Below, piece by piece: positions 17,711 to 26,592 of a DNA stretch of 64,000 nt. How positions within the stretch are numbered: the stretch's first letter is position 1; each line of letters starts with the position of its first letter. The stretch is from an uncultured Actinomyces sp. GTDB lineage: Bacteria; Actinomycetota; Actinomycetes; Actinomycetales; Actinomycetaceae. Location of the stretch: contig CALISI010000016.1 in the NCBI GenBank assembly GCA_938041695.1, positions 1-64,000 on the forward strand, in the 5' to 3' direction. The notes below the pieces were generated by a model. The model was not told where the DNA came from. It was given only the letters and a program-made list of their open reading frames with translations, and did not search any database. Position numbers and translations under genes: made by a program.

Positions 17711-17737
17711 TTGGCACTCAGGAAGCATGAGTGCCAA
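17711..17737. promoter_or_regulatory. CIRCE operator (HrcA-binding inverted repeat)
   Basis: TTGGCACTC, a 9-nt spacer, and GAGTGCCAA form a perfect inverted repeat differing from the consensus CIRCE (TTAGCACTC-N9-GAGTGCTAA) by one symmetrical base per arm. It ends 17 nt before the hrcA start, so hrcA and probably dnaJ are autoregulated by HrcA. Confidence 0.92.
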
Positions 17738-17754
17738 GCAGGGAGGGAGACGGC

Positions 17755-18798
17755 ATGACACGCACGAGTGCACAGGACCGCCGTCTTGACGTCCTGCGCG
17801 CCATCGTCACCCAGTACGTAGCCACCCGCGAACCCGTCGGTTCCAAGGCGATTGCCGCCGGGGGGCTCGGCGTTTCCTCGGCGACGATCCGCAACGACAT
17901 GGCGGTGCTTGAGGAAGCCGGGCTCATCTACCAGCCTCACACCTCCGCCGGGCGTGTGCCGACCGACCGCGGCTACCGAGTGTTCGTCGACCGGCTCGCC
18001 GAACTCAAGCCCATGAGCGGTCCCGAGCGCCAGGCCCTTGAGACGTTCCTGTCCGAATCGGTCGACATCGACGATGTCGTGGAGCGCTCGGTACGCCTCC
18101 TCGCACAGGTCACGCATCAGGTGGCCCTCGTCCAGTACCCGGGCGCGCGCGTGCGTCTCCTCAAGCACTTCGAGGCGATTGATCTGACGCCGGGCCGCGT
18201 CCTCGTTGTCGTCATTACCGCCGACGGCGAGGTTGGGGAGCGCACGTTGAGCCTGCACGCGCCCCTCGACGATGGCCAGTTGCACGAGGCCTGTGAGTAC
18301 CTGCGACGTCACTGCGACGGCGCCACGTCAGCGACCGTACAGGCATGTGTCGATGCGGCGACCGCCTCTGCTCGCTCCGACCTCGTCGGGACGGTCGCCG
18401 CGATCGGTGCCGCCCTCACCGACGTCCTCAGCGGGCAGAGTGAGTCGAAGATCGTCGTCGCGGGCGCCGCGAACCTGGCGAGGGGAGCACTCGACTTCCA
18501 CGACATCGCGCCGGTCCTGGACGCCCTCGAAGAGCAGGTCGTTCTCATGCGGCTCTTCGCCGAGGCCGACCCGGGTGATGACGTGCACGTGAGTATCGGT
18601 ACGGAAAACCCCCACGACGGCCTGGCAGAGGCAGCTGTCGTCACCGGAACCTACCGGGCGGGTGCCGATGAACAGGGGGGTTGCGCCCACCTGGGCATTG
18701 TGGGCCCCATGAGGATGGACTACGCGCGCACCATGAGCTCGGTACGAGCCGTGGCCGCCTACCTGTCGCGCTACCTCGCGCAGGAAACCAACAGCTAA
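17755..18798 (+). CDS. hrcA: Heat-inducible transcription repressor HrcA
   Basis: Repressor of class I heat-shock genes that binds CIRCE. The 347-residue product has an N-terminal winged helix with [22 protein letters not shown] and the family hallmark [16 protein letters not shown] at about 60-75, then the GAF-like HrcA core. The ATG at 17755 is preceded by GGGAGGGAG. The CIRCE element lies between the upstream gene and the start. dnaJ follows 62 nt downstream. Confidence 0.95.
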   Translation: MTRTSAQDRRLDVLRAIVTQYVATREPVGSKAIAAGGLGVSSATIRNDMAVLEEAGLIYQPHTSAGRVPTDRGYRVFVDRLAELKPMSGPERQALETFLSESVDIDDVVERSVRLLAQVTHQVALVQYPGARVRLLKHFEAIDLTPGRVLVVVITADGEVGERTLSLHAPLDDGQLHEACEYLRRHCDGATSATVQACVDAATASARSDLVGTVAAIGAALTDVLSGQSESKIVVAGAANLARGALDFHDIAPVLDALEEQVVLMRLFAEADPGDDVHVSIGTENPHDGLAEAAVVTGTYRAGADEQGGCAHLGIVGPMRMDYARTMSSVRAVAAYLSRYLAQETNS

Positions 18799-18860
18799 CT
18801 CGGCCGTGCGTCGAGCATGATGACGATGAACGAACGACCCCACGAAAAGAAAGAGCAAGC

Positions 18861-19979
18861 GTGAGAGACTACTACGAGGTCCTCGGCGTCGCCCGTGACG
18901 CCAGCCAGGACGAGATTAAGAAGGCCTACCGTAAGCTCGCCCGAAAGCTGCACCCTGACTACGCGGGCGCAGACTCGGAGGAAGCCTTCAAGGAGCTGTC
19001 CGTCGCCTACGAGACGCTGTCGGATCCGGAGAAGCGCCAGATGTACGATATCGGCGGCCCGGACGCGCTGCGTGGCGGCGGCGCTGGCGCAGGTGCGGGC
19101 TTCGGCGGTTTTTCTGACATTTTCGAAGCCATGTTTAGCGGTGGCTTCGGCGCATCGGCGTCGGGTCCGGCGTCGCGCGTGCGTCGCGGTAAGGATCGCC
19201 AGGTTGTCGTTGACATCACCCTGGAGGACGCGGCTTTCGGCGCGGCCAAGGAAGTGGCCTTCGATACCTATGTTCTGTGCGAGGCCTGCCATGGCTCGAT
19301 GTGTCAGCCGGGCACCTCGTCCACGCAGTGCACGACCTGCCACGGCTCGGGTTTCGTGACTCAGATCCAGAACTCGCTCTTCGGTCGCATGCAGACGCAG
19401 GCACCATGTCCGACCTGTCAGGGCTACGGCGACACGATCGCCACGCCCTGCACGGAGTGCTCGGGTGCCGGACGCGTGCGCACGCGCCGCACCCTCAACG
19501 TCAACATCCCCGCGGGCGCCAGCGAGGGCACGCAGATCCGCGTGAGCGGCGAGGCCGAGGTCGGCCAGGGCGGTGGCCCGAACGGCGATCTCTACCTGTT
19601 GATCCGCGAAAAGAAGCACCCGGTCTTTGACCGTCGAGGGGACGACCTGCACACGTGGATCACGATCCCGATGACGACGGCTGCCCTGGGCACCGAGTTC
19701 GAGCTGGAGACCCTCGACGGCAAGAAGACTGTCACGATCAACCCCGGTACTCAGCCGAACGACGATATCGTTCTGGAAGGGTTGGGCGTCGGACACTTGC
19801 AGCGCTCGGGCCGCGGCTCGATGCATGTGCACGTTGACGTCCAGATTCCGAAGAAGCTCGACGACAAGTCGCGTGAGCTGCTCGAGGAGCTGGCGAAGGT
19901 GCGTGGCGAGGTGCGCGTGGAGCCACACCGCCAGCAGGCCTCGTTCTTTGACAAGCTCCGCGACACCTTCATGGGGTGA
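18861..19979 (+). CDS. dnaJ: Chaperone protein DnaJ (DnaJ2 type)
   Basis: Hsp40 co-chaperone stimulating DnaK. 372 residues from a GTG: J-domain with HPD (about 33-35, KLHPDYAG), a Gly/Phe-rich linker, a zinc domain with [24 protein letters not shown] and CTECSGAG, and two substrate-binding barrels. The first zinc motif has Met instead of the final Gly of CxxCxGxG but keeps both Cys. Located after hrcA, as usual for the second actinobacterial DnaJ. A large in-frame extension upstream of 18861 is not coding for family sequence. Confidence 0.94.
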   Translation: MRDYYEVLGVARDASQDEIKKAYRKLARKLHPDYAGADSEEAFKELSVAYETLSDPEKRQMYDIGGPDALRGGGAGAGAGFGGFSDIFEAMFSGGFGASASGPASRVRRGKDRQVVVDITLEDAAFGAAKEVAFDTYVLCEACHGSMCQPGTSSTQCTTCHGSGFVTQIQNSLFGRMQTQAPCPTCQGYGDTIATPCTECSGAGRVRTRRTLNVNIPAGASEGTQIRVSGEAEVGQGGGPNGDLYLLIREKKHPVFDRRGDDLHTWITIPMTTAALGTEFELETLDGKKTVTINPGTQPNDDIVLEGLGVGHLQRSGRGSMHVHVDVQIPKKLDDKSRELLEELAKVRGEVRVEPHRQQASFFDKLRDTFMG

Positions 19980-19985
19980 TGCGCC

Positions 19986-20774
19986 GTGACGCTGCCCGTT
20001 TTCCTCGGCTCGGACCTGACCCCGGTCCTTGAGTCCCTGTCAGTGGGGGACAGTGCGTGCCTCGGGGGAGCCGAGGGGCGTCATGCTGCTTCTGTGCGCC
20101 GCATCGGCGCGGGGGAGTGGGTTGACGTCGTCGATGGGTGTGGTCTGCGCGCGACCTGCGAGGTCAGCGGGAGCGATAAGTCCTCGCTGCATCTTGTGGT
20201 GCGCGAGTTTGTGCGCGAGGATGCTCCGAGTCCCGAGGTGATCCTCGTTCAGGCGCTCGCCAAGGGCGGGCGCGACGAGGCCGCCGTCGAGATCTGCACC
20301 GAAATCGGCGTCGACCGGGTGATTCCCTGGGCGTCGCAGCGCGCGATCGTCCAGTGGAAGGGGCCGAAGGCCGACAAGGGGCGCGCGAAGTGGGAGGGCG
20401 TCGCCCGTGCGGCCGCCAAGCAGTCCCGCCGTGCCTTCATCCCGGTCGTTGAGGGCGTCAAGGATAGCCGCGAGCTGGCCTCCTGGGTTTCCTCCCTCAC
20501 GCACGAGGCCGGGGTTGCCTTCGTCTGCCACGAGGAAGCGACGGATTCGCTCGGGGCCGCTCTCGCCTTGGTTCAGCAATCCCGTACGGACGGGAGTCTG
20601 CCTGCGCGCATCGCCCTCATCGTGGGTCCTGAGGGCGGCATTGGGCCCGAGGAGACCGCGCAGCTGGTGGACGCGGGTGCCCGCACGATTGGGCTGGGAG
20701 ACAACGTCCTGCGTTCCTCCACGGCCGGCGCGGTCGCTCTTACGCTGATCCGCGCCGCCGCGGGCACATACTAG
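19986..20774 (+). CDS. rsmE: 16S rRNA (uracil(1498)-N(3))-methyltransferase
   Basis: SPOUT methyltransferase that modifies U1498 of 16S rRNA. 262 residues from a GTG 6 nt after dnaJ. The knot region shows ALIVGPEGGIGPEET and LGDNVLRSSTAGAVAL, both hallmarks of RsmE for SAM binding. The N-terminal PUA-like domain starts MTLPVFLG. Co-transcribed with hrcA and dnaJ by spacing. Confidence 0.93.
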   Translation: MTLPVFLGSDLTPVLESLSVGDSACLGGAEGRHAASVRRIGAGEWVDVVDGCGLRATCEVSGSDKSSLHLVVREFVREDAPSPEVILVQALAKGGRDEAAVEICTEIGVDRVIPWASQRAIVQWKGPKADKGRAKWEGVARAAAKQSRRAFIPVVEGVKDSRELASWVSSLTHEAGVAFVCHEEATDSLGAALALVQQSRTDGSLPARIALIVGPEGGIGPEETAQLVDAGARTIGLGDNVLRSSTAGAVALTLIRAAAGTY

Positions 20775-20780
20775 GAGCTT

Positions 20781-21680
20781 TCAGCTCTGGAAGCCCGTGA
20801 TCCGCGCGCTCAGCGTGTAGCTCTTGCCCGGACCCAGCGCGACCACGTCCGTGCCGGTGTTGAAGGCGTTGGGCGGGCAGCTCATCGGCTCGACGGCCAC
20901 GCCCACGCGGCCGATGTAGTCCGCCGAGTAGACCTGCAGCCAACGCGCATCCGAGGATAGGGACACGCCCACGCCCGATGCGGGATCGCGGAGCTTCACG
21001 GTCCATGTGCCCTCGGGCAGGCCAGCGAAGGCGTGGTCCAGCCGGGAGCCGCCGATAAGGACAGGGGAGTGGAAATCCAAGCCGAACGCTGCCACGTCGT
21101 GGGCGGCGACGGGGATCATGGAGGCGTTGGCCTCGTAGATGATAGACGCGGGGTTGTGGAGCTCCAGCTCGTCTGCTCGTGCGTCGTCGACGGCGAGGTA
21201 GGGGTGGAAGCCGACGCCGTAGGGGGCGGTGCCCTCGCCGATGTTCGTCGTGGACAACTCGACGGTGAGGCCCGCGTCCGGATCCAGGCTGTAGCGCGCG
21301 GATGCAAGAAGTGTCCACGGGTAGGAGTAGCGCGCCGCGATGAGCGTCGTCAAGATGACTGAGTAGGCATTGGCCTCGGCAATCTCCCACTCCTGGAAGG
21401 CCACGAAACCGTGGAGGGACGTGCCGAAAGTGGGCTCGTCGACAGGCAGATCGTAGGTGGTGCCCTCCCACGTGTACGAGCCGCCCGCGATGCGGTTTGG
21501 CCACGGCATGAGGACCTTGCCGAGATAACCAGGAGGGCATTCGCCGACGCTGTGAGGGACGACCAGGTCGTGCCCGCGGTAGCGCAAGCCCGCCAGGCCT
21601 GCGCCGACGGTGACGATCCGTGCCTCGTAGTCTCCAGCCTGTAAAACTATCTCGCGTCCCGAGGCGCCCCGATTCACCAT
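20781..21680 (-). CDS. Aldose 1-epimerase family protein
   Basis: Galactose-mutarotase-like beta-sandwich enzyme that interconverts sugar anomers. 299 residues from ATG 21680, with AGGAG about 7 nt upstream. Conserved features include LMPWPNRIAGGSYTWEG (substrate-binding Asn-Arg), SLHGFVAFQEW (catalytic-type His) and the GVGFHPYLA segment with a second His, and a late EPMSCPPNAF that carries the Glu-containing catalytic loop. It is convergent with rsmE and divergent from pepC. The true sugar is not determinable; it could be GalM or the phospho-sugar variant. Confidence 0.85.
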   Translation of the reverse strand: MVNRGASGREIVLQAGDYEARIVTVGAGLAGLRYRGHDLVVPHSVGECPPGYLGKVLMPWPNRIAGGSYTWEGTTYDLPVDEPTFGTSLHGFVAFQEWEIAEANAYSVILTTLIAARYSYPWTLLASARYSLDPDAGLTVELSTTNIGEGTAPYGVGFHPYLAVDDARADELELHNPASIIYEANASMIPVAAHDVAAFGLDFHSPVLIGGSRLDHAFAGLPEGTWTVKLRDPASGVGVSLSSDARWLQVYSADYIGRVGVAVEPMSCPPNAFNTGTDVVALGPGKSYTLSARITGFQS

Positions 21681-21806
21681 TGATGCTCCTTCGCATTCAC
21701 TGAACATGAATAACACTCATTCTGAACGGAGTTGAGTCGTCTGGGTCACTGGCTCAAGCGTATCCTGATAGAGAATGACTCTCGATTGAAAGGAACGCCT
21801 CGTCCT

Positions 21807-23138
21807 ATGGCACACGAGATCACAGACGAATTTGTCGCCTCTCTCCACGCATCCTCAGACTCCGCCCGCGCGGTCGCACGCAACGCCGTCGCCCACGCCG
21901 GCGTCGAGCCGGTCGCCTTCGACCGCGCCAAGGTGGTCGCCACACCCACGGTCGTGTCCCACAAGGTGGACGACTGGAAGGTGACGTCTCAGAAGAAGTC
22001 CGGCCGCTGCTGGCTCTTCTCCTCCCTCAACCTGCTGCGTTCGACGACGCGCACCCACCTTGGCCTCAAGGACTTTGAGTTCTCGCAGAACTACGTGCTG
22101 TTCTGGGACAAGTTCGAACGCGCCAACTTCTTCCTCACCGACATCATCGCCACCGCGAAGACCGAAGAGCTTGACGGTCGCCTCCTGCAGTTCCTGCTCG
22201 GCGACGTGCTCTCCGACGGCGGCCAGTGGGACATGGCGGTCTCCGTCTACCTCAAGCACGGCCTCGTCCCCAAGGTCGCGATGCCCGAGACCGAGTCCTC
22301 CAGTCACACCGCCCCCATGAACGCCCGCCTGAAGGTCGTTCTGCGTCGCACCGCCCTTGAGCTGCGTTCTCTCGTTGAGGCCGGTGCCTCCGAGGAAGAG
22401 ATCCGCGAGGTCAAGGAGGCCGCCCTGGCCGACGTGTGGCGTATCCTCGTCATCTGCCTGGGCGAGCCCCCGGCCTCCTTCGAGTGGGAGTGGCGCGACG
22501 ACAAGGGCGAGTTCCACCGTGACGGCGTGCTCACCCCGCGCGAGTTCTACCAGCGCTACGTGGACGTGGATCTCACGCAGTACGTGTGCCTCGTCGACGA
22601 TCCGCGCGCCGAGCACCCGAAGGGCTACACCCTCACGGTCGATCACATGGGCAACGTCGTCGGCGGCCGCCCGATCCTCTACGTGAACACCCCGGTTGAG
22701 CAGATCCGTGAGATCACGGCCTCCGTTCTTGCTTCGGGCCGCGCCGTGTGGTTCGGCGCCGACTGTGGCCAGCAGTCCGATCGTGCCTCCGGCCTCTTCG
22801 TTGAGGGCCTGTACGACTACGACAACCTCTTCGGCGTGGACTTCTCCACCTCCAAGGAGCAGCGCGTCAACACCGGCGAGTCCGCGATGAATCACGCGAT
22901 GCTCTTCACCGGCGTCGACATCGACGAGGACGGCAACGCTCGCCGCTTCCGCGTGGAGAACTCCTGGGGCGAGGACCACGGCGACAAGGGCTTCTTCACG
23001 ATGGACGCCGCATGGTTCGACGCCAACGTCTTTGAGGTGGCCGTGCACGTGGACGACCTGCCTGAGGACCTGCGCGCCGCCATCACCGAGGACCCGCAGC
23101 ACCTGCCTGCGTGGGACCCGATGGGCGCGCTGGCATGA
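21807..23138 (+). CDS. pepC: Aminopeptidase C (bleomycin hydrolase family, peptidase C1B)
   Basis: Cytosolic cysteine aminopeptidase that trims peptides for amino-acid supply. 443 residues. The catalytic Cys lies in KKSGRCWLFSSLNLLR (about 70), the His in SAMNHAMLFTGVDID and the Asn in VENSWGEDHGDKG. PepC is widespread in lactic acid bacteria and in oral actinobacteria, in keeping with peptide fermentation. The ATG at 21807 was chosen over upstream in-frame codons because MAHEITDEFVASL is the typical start and GAAAGGAAC lies upstream. Confidence 0.95.
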   Translation: MAHEITDEFVASLHASSDSARAVARNAVAHAGVEPVAFDRAKVVATPTVVSHKVDDWKVTSQKKSGRCWLFSSLNLLRSTTRTHLGLKDFEFSQNYVLFWDKFERANFFLTDIIATAKTEELDGRLLQFLLGDVLSDGGQWDMAVSVYLKHGLVPKVAMPETESSSHTAPMNARLKVVLRRTALELRSLVEAGASEEEIREVKEAALADVWRILVICLGEPPASFEWEWRDDKGEFHRDGVLTPREFYQRYVDVDLTQYVCLVDDPRAEHPKGYTLTVDHMGNVVGGRPILYVNTPVEQIREITASVLASGRAVWFGADCGQQSDRASGLFVEGLYDYDNLFGVDFSTSKEQRVNTGESAMNHAMLFTGVDIDEDGNARRFRVENSWGEDHGDKGFFTMDAAWFDANVFEVAVHVDDLPEDLRAAITEDPQHLPAWDPMGALA

Positions 23139-23206
23139 GCCAATGAGCCTGACACGCCGGGCGGGGCGCGAGCATCGTCCCCGTTCGCAATATGGTCTCC
23201 CTGAGC

Positions 23207-23252
23207 ACGGGGCGGGTGGAGTGGGACAATTGTTCCGCGATACCCGCCCCGT
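23207..23252 (+). promoter_or_regulatory. Stable stem-loop just before the deaminase gene
   Basis: ACGGGGCGGGT (23207-23217) and its exact complement ACCCGCCCCGT (23242-23252) enclose a 24-nt loop that itself contains ACAATTGT. The stem ends only 8 nt before GGAGG of the next gene. It may be a pepC terminator, lacking a T-run, or a leader element controlling translation. Confidence 0.45.
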
Positions 23253-23268
23253 TATCTGTGGAGGACAC

Positions 23269-24285
23269 ATGAGCACTGACGTGACCCGCGACTTTGCGTT
23301 CGGCCTGCCCAAGGCCGAGCTGCACCTGCACCTGGAAGGTACCCTCGAACCCGACCTGAAGCTGGCCCTTGCCCGTAAGAACGGCGTCGACATTGGTCAG
23401 AGCACCGTTGAAGAGGTGCAGGCCACCTACCAGTTCAACGATCTCACGTCCTTCCTGGCCGTCTACTACCCGGCCATGGATGTCCTCCAGAATGAGGACG
23501 ACTTCCACGACCTAGCGGCCGCCTACTTTGAGCGCGCCCGCGCTAACGGCGTCGTTCGCGCCGAGTGCTTCTTCGACCCGCAGGCCCACACCTCGCGCGG
23601 CATTGCGATCGAGACGGTCATCCGCGGTTACTACCGCGCCGTCGTCGAGGCGCGCGAGGCGGGCCTGTCCGCCGACCTGATCCTGTGCTTCCTGCGCGAT
23701 ATGAGCGCCGAGTCCGCGCTCGAGACCCTCCAGGCGGCCCTGCCGTACAAGGACATGTTCATCGGTGTCGGTCTGGACTCCGACGAGCGCGATAACCCGC
23801 CCACCAAGTTCGCTCGCGTCTTCGAGCTTGCTCGCGAGGTCGACCTGCACGTGACGATGCACTGCGACATCGACCAGATCGGCTCAATCGATAACATCCG
23901 TGCGGCCCTGACCGAGCTGGGTGCTGAGCGCCTCGACCACGGCACGAACATCGTCGAAGATCCCGAGCTGGTCGCCTACGCGCGCGATCACGGTATCGGC
24001 CTGACCTCGTGCCCGCTGTCCAATTCGTTCGTCACCGAGGAGATGAAGGGCAAGGAGATCATCGAACTGACCGCCGCCGGCGTCAAGGTCAGCCTCAACT
24101 CCGACGATCCCGCCTACTTCGGCGGCTACATCGGCGACAACTACCTGGCGTTCGCCGAGCGCTTCGACCGCAGCCGCGCGGACCTGGAGCGCATCGCCCG
24201 CAACTCCATCGAAATCGCTTGGATCTCGGACGAGAAGAAGAGCGAGCTGCTCGCCCGCGTCGATCGCTTCGTGTCTGAGAACTGA
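23269..24285 (+). CDS. Adenosine/adenine deaminase family protein, unusual active-site loop
   Basis: Purine deaminase of the metal-dependent ADA superfamily. 338 residues from ATG 23269 (GAGGAC upstream). It has the zinc-binding HLHLEGT near residue 19, a late catalytic NSDDPAYFGGY and the adenine-deaminase-like features FFDPQAHTSRG and GVGLDSDERDNPPTKF. Where ADA and adenine deaminases have HAGE with the catalytic Glu, this protein reads HCDIDQIG. The His is kept but the Glu is not at that position. Divergent actinobacterial members look similar from memory, so the substrate (adenine, adenosine or another amino-purine) is uncertain. Confidence 0.82.
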   Translation: MSTDVTRDFAFGLPKAELHLHLEGTLEPDLKLALARKNGVDIGQSTVEEVQATYQFNDLTSFLAVYYPAMDVLQNEDDFHDLAAAYFERARANGVVRAECFFDPQAHTSRGIAIETVIRGYYRAVVEAREAGLSADLILCFLRDMSAESALETLQAALPYKDMFIGVGLDSDERDNPPTKFARVFELAREVDLHVTMHCDIDQIGSIDNIRAALTELGAERLDHGTNIVEDPELVAYARDHGIGLTSCPLSNSFVTEEMKGKEIIELTAAGVKVSLNSDDPAYFGGYIGDNYLAFAERFDRSRADLERIARNSIEIAWISDEKKSELLARVDRFVSEN

Positions 24286-24294
24286 TCGGCGGTG

Positions 24295-24347
24295 GACGAG
24301 GCCGGGGCACTGAGGGCGCACACGCGCGGACCAGCCCCGGCCTCGTC
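24295..24347 (+). terminator. Long hairpin terminator built from two copies of the recurrent motif
   Basis: GACGAGGCCGGGGC at 24295-24308 and its exact complement at 24334-24347 pair over 14 bp with a 25-nt loop, starting 9 nt after the deaminase stop. It is the clearest terminator use of the ACGAGGCCGGGG motif here. Confidence 0.75.
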
Positions 24348-24449
24348 GTTCGTGGGCGAGCGCTATTCTCAAGCCGTTCGGAGAGTGGACGCCCGCTGTC
24401 ACAATTGGCCACCCCGTGAACGCGCCGCGCACCGCGTAGACGAGACTGC

Positions 24450-24455
24450 CATGAT
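24450..24455 (+). promoter_or_regulatory. Possible leaderless -10 box before the amidotransferase-like gene
   Basis: CATGAT ends 7 nt before ATG 24463. An AGGAA is also present close to the ATG but with too short a spacing for normal initiation. Confidence 0.3.
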
Positions 24456-24462
24456 AGGAACC

Positions 24463-25245
24463 ATGACGAACCACACGAAGCCGACGTTGTTGATTTCCAA
24501 CGTCCTGCCGGCACGCCCGGGGGACGAGGCATACAACAACATCTGCATGCGTCTGTGGGATCGTCTCCTCCAGGCCGCGCTGCCGACCTGGAACGTTATT
24601 CGCGAGTACGCGCAGGAAGACGGTGCCGAGGGTGCAGCCCTGCGCGCCCAGCACGCGGACGCCATCATCATCATGGGCGGCGAGGATGTTCACCCCAGCC
24701 TGTATGGTGCCTCTCAGGGATATCAGGCCGAGGGACGCCACTGGTACCGCGCTGACCGCGGACAGATCGCCCTCGTCGACTACGCCGTGCGCACGGGAAC
24801 CCCGCTCCTGGGGATTTGCCGCGGCATGCAGATCATCAATACGGCTCTCGGCGGTACGCTCGAGCAGCATATTGAGGGCGCGGACGGCACGCACACGAAC
24901 AGCCGGATCCTGTCCGACCATCGCTTCATCCGCCACGGCGTTCGCGTCGGTGAGGGAACGAACCTCGGGCGTGCTCTGGCTCCCGTCCTCACCAACTCCG
25001 AGCTGATCATCTCCTCCGCCCATCACCAGCGCGTGGCATGCGTGGGCGAGGGCCTGCAGGTGAGCGCCTATGCCCCGGACGGCACCATCGAAGCCATTGA
25101 GACAATCGACGCACCCGTGATCGGCGTGCAGTGGCACCCCGAGGATCCCGCCGCCGACATTTCCCAGCTGCGCGCCCTCCTCGGCCACCTGGACGCGCGC
25201 CGCGCCCCCCGCCTCGAGAGGGCCTCGACTACCCTGGTCGCATGA
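24463..25245 (+). CDS. Class I glutamine amidotransferase-like protein (gamma-glutamyl-GABA hydrolase family)
   Basis: 260 residues of the PuuD-like peptidase C26 family, which hydrolyse gamma-glutamyl amides. The nucleophile elbow is LLGICRGMQIIN with Cys, and the His-Glu pair is in GVQWHPEDPAAD near the end. IIIMGGEDVHPSLYG is the family oxyanion-side motif. Starts are ATG 24463 or 24451 in frame; I chose 24463. The stop overlaps the acetyltransferase start (ATGA). A role in polyamine or gamma-glutamyl peptide breakdown is inferred from family only. Confidence 0.85.
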   Translation: MTNHTKPTLLISNVLPARPGDEAYNNICMRLWDRLLQAALPTWNVIREYAQEDGAEGAALRAQHADAIIIMGGEDVHPSLYGASQGYQAEGRHWYRADRGQIALVDYAVRTGTPLLGICRGMQIINTALGGTLEQHIEGADGTHTNSRILSDHRFIRHGVRVGEGTNLGRALAPVLTNSELIISSAHHQRVACVGEGLQVSAYAPDGTIEAIETIDAPVIGVQWHPEDPAADISQLRALLGHLDARRAPRLERASTTLVA

Positions 25246-25919
25246 CCATTTCCCCGGGAACGAATTTCGACGATCCCCGATTCCGCGACGACCAGCGCAC
25301 CCCCGTGCAGCGCATGCGCGACGGCGACTATTACATCGCGGATGATGAGCTCTCGGCGCTCACGAGGCGCGCGGTTCGCCTCCTGGCCCTCTACGAGCAG
25401 GCGCATCCCACCGACCCGGACGTCGCCCGCTACCTGCTCTCTCAGGTCCTCGGCGAGGTGGGGGAGAGCGTCGACATCCGACCGCCTCTGCGTGTCGACT
25501 ACGGATACAACATCTCTATCGGCGAGGGATCGTGGGTCAACTACGGCCTGACCGTCCTCGACGTCGCGCCGGTGCACATCGGCAAGGACGTCCTTATCGG
25601 CCCGAATTGCTCTCTCTACACGGCGATCCATCCGACCGAACCCGGGCCTCGTCGCGCGAAATGGGAATCTTCCGCCCCGATCACCCTGGAGGACAACGTG
25701 TGGCTCGGAGGCTCCGTCGTCGTGTGCCCGGGCGTCACCATCGGCGAAAACTCGATCATCGGCGCGGGCGGCGTCGTCACCCGATCGATCCCAGCCAACT
25801 CCATCGCGGTCGGTAATCCGGCCCGCGTCATCAAATATCTAGACCCGACCACCCCGCGCGCTCTCGAAGCGGAGGGCGTCGGTGTTATTCCGCACGGACA
25901 CACGGGAGAAGAAGCATGA
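25242..25919 (+). CDS. Sugar O-acetyltransferase (maltose/galactoside acetyltransferase family)
   Basis: Acetyl-CoA-dependent acetyltransferase of the LacA/Maa/NodL type acting on sugars. 225 residues: N-terminal mac-type helical segment (MRDGDYYIADDELSALTRRAVRLL) then a left-handed parallel beta-helix of hexapeptide repeats with IGPNCSLYTAIHP (catalytic His) and GGSVVVCPGVTIGENSIIGAGGVV. ATG overlaps the preceding stop and its own stop overlaps def, so three genes are translationally coupled. Confidence 0.9.
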   Translation: MTISPGTNFDDPRFRDDQRTPVQRMRDGDYYIADDELSALTRRAVRLLALYEQAHPTDPDVARYLLSQVLGEVGESVDIRPPLRVDYGYNISIGEGSWVNYGLTVLDVAPVHIGKDVLIGPNCSLYTAIHPTEPGPRRAKWESSAPITLEDNVWLGGSVVVCPGVTIGENSIIGAGGVVTRSIPANSIAVGNPARVIKYLDPTTPRALEAEGVGVIPHGHTGEEA

Positions 25920-26548
25920 GCATCCTGCCGATCTGCATCACGGGCGAGCCGGTCCTACATCGAGTCGCTGCGCCGATCGACTCCTTCGACTCCGAGCTGA
26001 GCGACCTCGTCGCCGACATGATCGAAACAATGGACGCCGCGCCCGGGGTCGGTCTCGCGGCACCGCAGGTCGGCGTTGGATCTCAGATCTTCGTGTGGCG
26101 CTACGCCGGGGGTGGCGCGTTCGACAGCTGCTACCGCGACGTCCTCCAGCTCGACGAGGGGCCTCGCCGAGGCTTTAACACAGCGCTCAGCGGCGTCGTC
26201 GTCAACCCGACCCTTGACCTCGTCTGGGATGACGAGGGCGCGGGAGCGATCCTGCCCACCCGCCCCGATGCCATCTGCGAGTCCGAGGGGTGCCTCTCCG
26301 TGCCCGGATACGGCTACCCGCTGCGTCGTGCACTCGGCGCCGTCCTACACGGATACGACGTGTCGGGCACCCCCATCGAGGTCGCCGCCCGCGGCTGGCT
26401 CGCGCGCATCTTCCAGCACGAATATGACCACCTGCACGGGACCCTCTACGTCGACCGCCTCGCACAGCCCTACGCGGACGAAGCCGGGCAGGTCATTCGC
26501 GAGCGCGGGTGGGGCAGCAGCGGATATACGTGGACCCCGGGGGAATGA
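25916..26548 (+). CDS. def: Peptide deformylase
   Basis: Removes the formyl group from N-terminal Met of nascent proteins. 210 residues with all three motifs: GVGLAAPQVG (about 44), EGCLSVPG (about 124, Cys metal ligand) and QHEYDHLHG (HExxH metal ligands). An insertion of about 20 residues separates motifs 1 and 2 compared with the short form. Ends in convergence with pflA. Confidence 0.95.
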   Translation: MSILPICITGEPVLHRVAAPIDSFDSELSDLVADMIETMDAAPGVGLAAPQVGVGSQIFVWRYAGGGAFDSCYRDVLQLDEGPRRGFNTALSGVVVNPTLDLVWDDEGAGAILPTRPDAICESEGCLSVPGYGYPLRRALGAVLHGYDVSGTPIEVAARGWLARIFQHEYDHLHGTLYVDRLAQPYADEAGQVIRERGWGSSGYTWTPGE

Positions 26549-26592
26549 GCCTCTGAACTGACTCACGTCCTCCCGGGGCCGCGACGCTGTCG

